From JBBECJ01 sp963763325 (GTDB lineage Bacteria > Chloroflexota > Chloroflexia > Thermomicrobiales > CFX8), in assembly GCA_963763325.1 (NCBI GenBank), contig CAVXOL010000012.1:24357-88356 (forward strand): 64,000 bases of DNA. The letters run 5' to 3'. The notes below the pieces were generated by a model. The model saw only the letters and a program-made list of their open reading frames with translations, searched no databases and had not been told where the DNA came from. Both the position numbers and the translations under genes were made by a program. Positions 60,705-64,000 of the stretch are shown here, piece by piece (the stretch's first letter is position 1; each line of letters opens with the position of its first letter).

Positions 60705-61877
60705 CTATCCGACGCCTCCGTTCGTTCGGAGGCGTCGGCGTTCTTCAGTGCCGAAGTCGAGTTCGCTGAGTATCTCGTCGACGTCAGCTCCCGGTCGAGA
60801 TGGCAGGCGGGGCATCGGTGGCGACGCGCCGGACATCGGCGGCAATGTGCGAATGTTGACCGCCTGCGGTTCTCCGCTGCCGAATGTTCCGCGTGATCTG
60901 AGCTGCGGGTCGTCGAACACCTCGTCAAGTTCAAGGACGGCGGTGACGCACACGCCGGCATCTTCAAGGGTAATGCGCCAGTGCTGGAGCGGCTTCTCTT
61001 TGAATATTCGCGCCATCCCAACTGCCATATCCGGCCACGTGGTCTCGTCGTACTGGCGGTCCTGCCATTCCGGATGCCCCAGGCGTCGGCATAGCTCAGC
61101 GAACAACCACGGTTCAATCGCACCGACAGCAATGTATCGTCCGTCACTCGTCCGGTACGTCCGATACCACGGTGCTCCGCCTGTCAGGACCGATGCCCCG
61201 CGCCCAGTTGTCCAACCTGCCAGAGCGAGTGCGATCATCGGCGAGAGCAGCCCGACGACGCCTTCCTGAAGCGAGACGTCGATATACTGTCCCTCGTTCG
61301 ACCGCTCTCGAGCGATGATCGCGCCAAGAATCGCGACGGCTGCGGGAAGTCCTCCGCCTGCCAGATCCGCAACCAGTGTTCCTGGAAGGGTTGGCGGCCC
61401 TCCTGGCTGGCCGGTCATCGTCAACAGCCCTCCGAGCGCCAGATAGTTGATGTCGTGTCCTTGCCGGTCCCGATACGGACCCGCTTGACCGTATCCACTG
61501 ATCGAGCAGTAGATCATCCGAGGGTAGCGAGTCCTCAACTCCTCGTACCCCAGCCCGAGCCGGGCGGCGACGCCTGGTCGGAAACTCTCGATCAGGACAT
61601 CGGCGCGACTGACGAGCCGCTGGACGACGTTCTGCCCGTCCTGATGCTTGAGGTCAAGCGCGATCCTCCGAGCGTTGCGTCGCATGTACTCAAGTGGCTT
61701 CGTCAGGTCGGCTGAGGACGATTCTGGTGTGGCTCGACGTCCCCGTTCACGGGCTGGAGTTCCGTCTTCAATGACAACGATGTCGGCACCGAGATCACCG
61801 AGTACCATGCTGCAATACGGGCCAGGTCCGTACTGTGACAGGTCCACGACACGATATCCGGCGAGCGGCAACGACAT
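60705..61877 (-). CDS. CaiB/BaiF (family III) CoA-transferase
   Basis: 390 residues. Opens P-L-A-G-Y-R-V-V-D-L-S-Q-Y-G-P-G-P-Y; the catalytic Asp sits in G-H-D-I-N-Y-L-A-L-G-G-L (~135-145). GGAGG seven bases before the ATG at 61877 decides the start. Transfers CoA between carboxylic acids; substrate unknown. Converges on the indolepyruvate oxidoreductase gene. Confidence 0.9.
   Translation of the reverse strand: MSLPLAGYRVVDLSQYGPGPYCSMVLGDLGADIVVIEDGTPARERGRRATPESSSADLTKPLEYMRRNARRIALDLKHQDGQNVVQRLVSRADVLIESFRPGVAARLGLGYEELRTRYPRMIYCSISGYGQAGPYRDRQGHDINYLALGGLLTMTGQPGGPPTLPGTLVADLAGGGLPAAVAILGAIIARERSNEGQYIDVSLQEGVVGLLSPMIALALAGWTTGRGASVLTGGAPWYRTYRTSDGRYIAVGAIEPWLFAELCRRLGHPEWQDRQYDETTWPDMAVGMARIFKEKPLQHWRITLEDAGVCVTAVLELDEVFDDPQLRSRGTFGSGEPQAVNIRTLPPMSGASPPMPRLPSRPGADVDEILSELDFGTEERRRLRTNGGVG
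60710..60737. terminator. Shared hairpin between the convergent genes
   Basis: A perfect 11 bp stem CGACGCCTCCG (60710-60720) / CGGAGGCGTCG (60727-60737) with a six-base loop, 22 bases after the + gene stop and inside the last codons of the CoA-transferase gene. It lacks clear U-tracts, so it may be a bidirectional terminator of moderate strength. Confidence 0.55.
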
Positions 61878-61901
61878 CCGATGCCTCCAGTTACTACTCA
61901 A

Positions 61902-61939
61902 AGCGAACGGGCCGTGGCATTTGCCACGGCCCGTTCGCT
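61902..61939 (-). terminator. Strong hairpin downstream of tRNA-Asp
   Basis: A perfect 17 bp stem (AGCGAACGGGCCGTGGC at 61902-61918 with its complement at 61923-61939) around a four-base loop, between tRNA-Asp and the start of the CoA-transferase gene. On the minus strand it lies about 10 bases after the tRNA's CCA end; only a short U-rich stretch (TTTGAG) follows. Confidence 0.7.
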
Positions 61940-61948
61940 ACTTCATTT

Positions 61949-62025
61949 TGGCGGAAGTGACGGGATTCGAACCCGCGATCTCAGCCTTGACAGGGCTGCA
62001 TGTTAGGCCGCTACACCACACCTCC
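61949..62025 (-). tRNA. tRNA-Asp (GTC)
   Basis: Reads GGAGGTG at the 5' end and CACTTCC-G-CCA at the 3' end (seven-pair acceptor with one G-U); anticodon loop CTGTCAA with stem CAGCC/GGCTG gives anticodon GTC; T-arm contains GGGTTCGAATCCC. 77 bases with the CCA, which is encoded here. Confidence 0.95.
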
Positions 62026-62110
62026 ATCGCGGGTAAAACGATACCATTGGGGTCCGATTCATGTCAAGTCGCGTTCGCAGACCCCGCGAACGAATGCTGA
62101 AATTGGGGTA

Positions 62111-62139
62111 TTGACAGGTAGTCAACCTCATGCTATTGT
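62111..62139 (+). promoter_or_regulatory. Promoter-like sequence without a recognisable gene
   Basis: Perfect TTGACA at 62111-62116, 17-base spacer, TATTGT at 62134-62139 followed by ACGTACAC. The nearest downstream ATG is at 62155, almost leaderless, with no ribosome site. See the findings. Confidence 0.5.
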
Positions 62140-62520
62140 ACGTACACGATCCCGATGAGTTATGACGGATCGGCGCACCGAAGCCAGTCGAGCAATCGGT
62201 TGGTGGGGGTTTCCGGAGACGGAATGGCGCGACGAAGCAGGTCGGTCGGGCGCAAGCCTGCTGGCAGCGGAGCCGAGCCGGACGCAGCACCGGGACGAGC
62301 AGCGCAGCTTCGGCTGCAACGTTCGACGCGACACTGGTATGTTCTGAGATCGACGGCTTGCCGGCGCTCACAGAATTCACCAGGTGTCACGGACGCGCCG
62401 AGACCAGAACGGCTCGTCGGGATCGTGTCTTTGTGCCCTCGAGAATCTGAATGACTCTGCACCGATGTGATCCGCGAATTCCGCTTTCCAGGCTCGGTGC
62501 GTCGCGTGGGGAATGACAAT

Positions 62521-62543
62521 GCCCGTCCGCATTGCGAACGGGC
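62521..62543 (-). terminator. Hairpin after the tRNA-Pro/tRNA-Gly pair
   Basis: GCCCGT (62521-62526) pairs with ACGGGC (62538-62543), and inner CGC/GCG extends it past one mismatch. On the minus strand it lies eight bases after tRNA-Gly and is followed by ATTGTCATT. Confidence 0.5.
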
Positions 62544-62550
62544 GATCGGG

Positions 62551-62623
62551 AGCGGGAGAAGGGACTCGAACCCTCGACATTCTGCTTGGAAGGCAGACAC
62601 TCTACCAACTGAGTTACTCCCGC
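62551..62623 (-). tRNA. tRNA-Gly (TCC)
   Basis: 5' GCGGGAG pairs with 3' CTCCCGC, discriminator T; anticodon loop CTTCCAA (stem TCTGC/GCAGA) gives anticodon TCC; T-arm GAGGGTTCGAGTCCCTT. 73 bases; CCA is not encoded (CCC follows). Confidence 0.95.
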
Positions 62624-62634
62624 GGATTCACGGG

Positions 62635-62707
62635 TCGGGGTGAGAGGACTCGAACCTCCGACCTCAGCGTCCCAAACGCCGCGCGCTACCAACTGCGCCA
62701 CACCCCG
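62635..62707 (-). tRNA. tRNA-Pro (TGG)
   Basis: 5' CGGGGTG pairs with 3' CACCCCG, discriminator A; anticodon loop TTTGGGA (stem CGGCG/CGCTG with a G-U) gives anticodon TGG; T-arm GGAGGTTCGAGTCCTCT. 73 bases, CCA not encoded. Eleven bases upstream of tRNA-Gly, so the two are co-transcribed. Confidence 0.95.
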
Positions 62708-63231
62708 CGGAAACCGCACCCGATAAGTATACATGACACCGTCCGGATCAGCCGCACTAAACCGCTGCACGAACCGTCGTCCGACGCGCAGGACCGCTGT
62801 CTCGGAAAAGGTATCGCCGTGCTCAAGTGCGATTTCGTGGTCAGAAAGCGGAGCGATGGTCTGGTCGATGATGTCCCTCGCCACCTCGAGTCGCACCGCT
62901 ACTGCGTCAGGCACCCGAAGCGAAGATAGTGGTCAATTGCCGATCTCGATCGTCGCGGTTACTGGTTGGCATGAGTGGAAGTCTGCGCGATGGCTACAAC
63001 CGCACGAGGGCATTGCCCCTCGAAACGGTGGACAACTTCAGATGCTCCGGAAATTGTACCTGGGCGACGCGAATGACCGAGAGAAGGGCATCGCATCAAT
63101 GCGCTGCCCGCAGATGATGGTTCTCACCCTCGTGAACTTGGCTGTTCCGGTCTGCTGCCCGCCAGCACGGCGCGCGACGTCGCTTCGTCGTCATGCATCT
63201 GGGCAGCGAGCGCCTCGGCGCTATCGAACGC
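62708..63231. other. Stretch without a confident gene between tRNA-Pro and ribF
   Basis: Holds a minus-strand TATACT at 62726-62731, a plausible -10 for the tRNA pair. From 63124 to 63231 the minus strand continues the ribF frame after its TAG stop (see ribF). A protein-like minus frame from a GTG at 62914 (P-D-A-V-A-V-R-L-E-V) has no stop before the tRNAs and runs through them, so I do not call it. Otherwise I see nothing. Confidence 0.5.
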
Positions 63232-64000
63232 CTAATAGCCACGAACCCAGCCGACAAACTCAATCTCGAGATCGAGCGTGTACAGATCGCCACTGAAGTC
63301 GAGGACGTTGACTTCCACCTGTCGCTCTCCGTTGTCGAACGTCGGCCGGGAACCGATGTAAATCATTGCCGCTCGCGCTCCGAGTGCTTGGTCGGAGAGG
63401 TGCGCGTAGCCGGCGTAAATGCCGTCTGACGGAATACAGACGTCAGGCGGAATTAGCAGGTTAGCGGTCGGGAACCCTAGCTCCCGTCCTCGGGCGGCTC
63501 CGTGCTCGACGGTTCCCGAGAGGCGATAGCGCCGACCGAGCCATGCTGTCGCCCTCGCGATGTTGCCATGACTGAGTGCTTCGCGGATCGATGAGCTGGA
63601 GATCGTGACATCCCCGTCCTGTAGCCGCTGGACGATCGTCGTCTGGAATCCATGCGTCCTGCCAAATGACTCGATCGTGCCGCCGTCGCCCGCACGTCCC
63701 CTGCCGAAGTGAAATCCTGAGCCAACAAAGACCGCGACCGGCTGGACGGTCGGTAACAGCAGGTTGAGGAACTCGTCGGGCTCGAGAGCGGCGAACTCTC
63801 GATCGAAAGGAATGACAGCAACATCGTCGACGCCGGAAGACGTAATGACCTCGAGCTTGCGAGTCGGCGTCGTCAGACGACGGAATGGGACATCGGGCCG
63901 GAGGATCGCGGTGGGGTGTGGCTCGAACGTAACGACGAGCGAGCGTTCCCCTCGTGCGCGAGCATCGTCGATGACGCGTTGGATCAGGTACTGATGACCA
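63232..64000 (-). CDS. ribF: Bifunctional riboflavin kinase/FMN adenylyltransferase, start outside window, possible premature stop
   Basis: About 256 residues are visible; the 5' end lies beyond 64000. It makes FMN and FAD from riboflavin. The adenylyltransferase domain shows G-H-Q-Y-L-I, V-V-T-F-E-P-H-P, V-G-S-G-F-H-F-G-R-G and S-S-S-S-I-R-E-A-L; the kinase domain follows with G-R-E-L-G-F-P-T-A-N-L and Y-I-G-S-R-P-T-F. The frame stops at a TAG (63232-63234) right after F-V-G-W-V-R-G-Y. Past it, in the same frame, A-F-D-S-A-E-A-L-A-A-Q continues like a RibF C-terminus to a TGA at 63124-63126. So the last ~35 residues appear cut off by one nonsense codon. Confidence 0.88.
   Translation of the reverse strand, partial: GHQYLIQRVIDDARARGERSLVVTFEPHPTAILRPDVPFRRLTTPTRKLEVITSSGVDDVAVIPFDREFAALEPDEFLNLLLPTVQPVAVFVGSGFHFGRGRAGDGGTIESFGRTHGFQTTIVQRLQDGDVTISSSSIREALSHGNIARATAWLGRRYRLSGTVEHGAARGRELGFPTANLLIPPDVCIPSDGIYAGYAHLSDQALGARAAMIYIGSRPTFDNGERQVEVNVLDFSGDLYTLDLEIEFVGWVRGY

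Larger units (their letters stand above)
62026..62550. other. Gene-poor stretch between tRNA-Asp and tRNA-Gly with an unused-looking promoter
   Basis: No reading frame on either strand here resembles a known protein. Open frames of 61 to 125 codons exist (for example + 62155-62454 and minus 62003-62380) but they are rich in Arg/Ser/Pro, unlike the rest of the window's proteins. A good promoter lies at 62111-62139, so an RNA gene is possible. A hairpin at 62521-62543 lies just past tRNA-Gly. Confidence 0.4.

Noticed and set aside
60044..61147. Long minus-strand frame overlapping the oxidoreductase end and the CoA-transferase
   Set aside because: It conflicts with two well-supported genes and has no recognisable domain or ribosome site.
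62155..62454. 99-codon frame behind the orphan promoter
   Set aside because: No ribosome site, Arg/Ser/Pro-rich composition and no family resemblance; an RNA gene is a better guess than a protein.
62387..62914. Minus-strand 175-codon frame with a protein-like beginning
   Set aside because: It has no stop before the tRNA genes and reads straight through tRNA-Pro and tRNA-Gly, giving typical tRNA-derived peptides. Only the first ~60 codons look protein-like, so at best it is a remnant.

Overview
This 64 kb window looks like ordinary chromosomal DNA of a GC-rich bacterium, most likely a Chloroflexota member near the Thermomicrobia/Sphaerobacter group. That placement is an inference from protein style and gene order (map-infA-rpmJ-rpsM-rpsK-rpsD-rpoA-rplQ-truA-rplM-rpsI, long pyrC-carA-carB-pyrE operon, Ycf45-type ATPase next to tmk); no phylogeny could be run. 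I see no prophage, insertion sequence, CRISPR array or plasmid module. It is mostly core metabolism, translation and repair.

Layout. 1-5760: the tail of the S10/spc/alpha ribosomal superoperon on the + strand, closed by a strong hairpin. 5838-9186: a minus-strand four-gene operon with an endonuclease III/histidine-phosphatase fusion, an MBL-fold hydrolase, an S58 peptidase-like protein and a small orphan. 9208-15713: the pyrimidine operon behind a promoter and a leader terminator that looks like an attenuator. 15765-18045 (minus): small coiled-coil protein and NAD-dependent DNA ligase. 18136-24031 (+): repair and chromosome genes: a DnaQ-exonuclease/UvrC-N fusion, family-4 uracil-DNA glycosylase, a frameshifted ftsK and recR. 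24090-28687 (+): a tightly overlapped string: GNAT, Ycf45/R3H ATPase, tmk, cyclic-di-AMP receptor-like protein, zinc-ribbon membrane protein. 28626-30912 (minus): an NAD module (NrtR-type regulator, isochorismatase/nicotinamidase-like hydrolase, NAD kinase). 31011-34707 (+): recO, a PH/SHOCT membrane protein, an ABC exporter. 34780-45189 (minus): ftsH, a MoxR-like ATPase, a MacAB-like efflux set, glsB, a DapA-family protein lacking its catalytic lysine, trmD and a HAD hydrolase. 45316-51269 (+): an RmlB-like dehydratase, a SpoIIE-type phosphatase, a small P-loop protein, a solute-binding lipoprotein, a GNAT and aroC. 51313-55437 (minus): aroA, an RmlC-like cupin, a methyltransferase, glpK. 55535-60688 (+): smpB, ssrA (tmRNA), GNAT, and a 1176-residue indolepyruvate ferredoxin oxidoreductase. 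60705-64000 (minus): a family III CoA-transferase, tRNA-Asp, tRNA-Gly, tRNA-Pro, and ribF running off the window.

I did not find a convincing new multi-gene system. The points most worth a second look are single-gene or regulatory: the Nth/phosphatase fusion, the DapA homologue with Met in place of the Schiff-base Lys, the single-base frameshift in ftsK, an in-frame TAG near the end of ribF after which RibF-like sequence continues, the leader terminator of the pyr operon (with a 34-codon frame reading through it), and a promoter at 62111-62139 that has no recognisable gene behind it.
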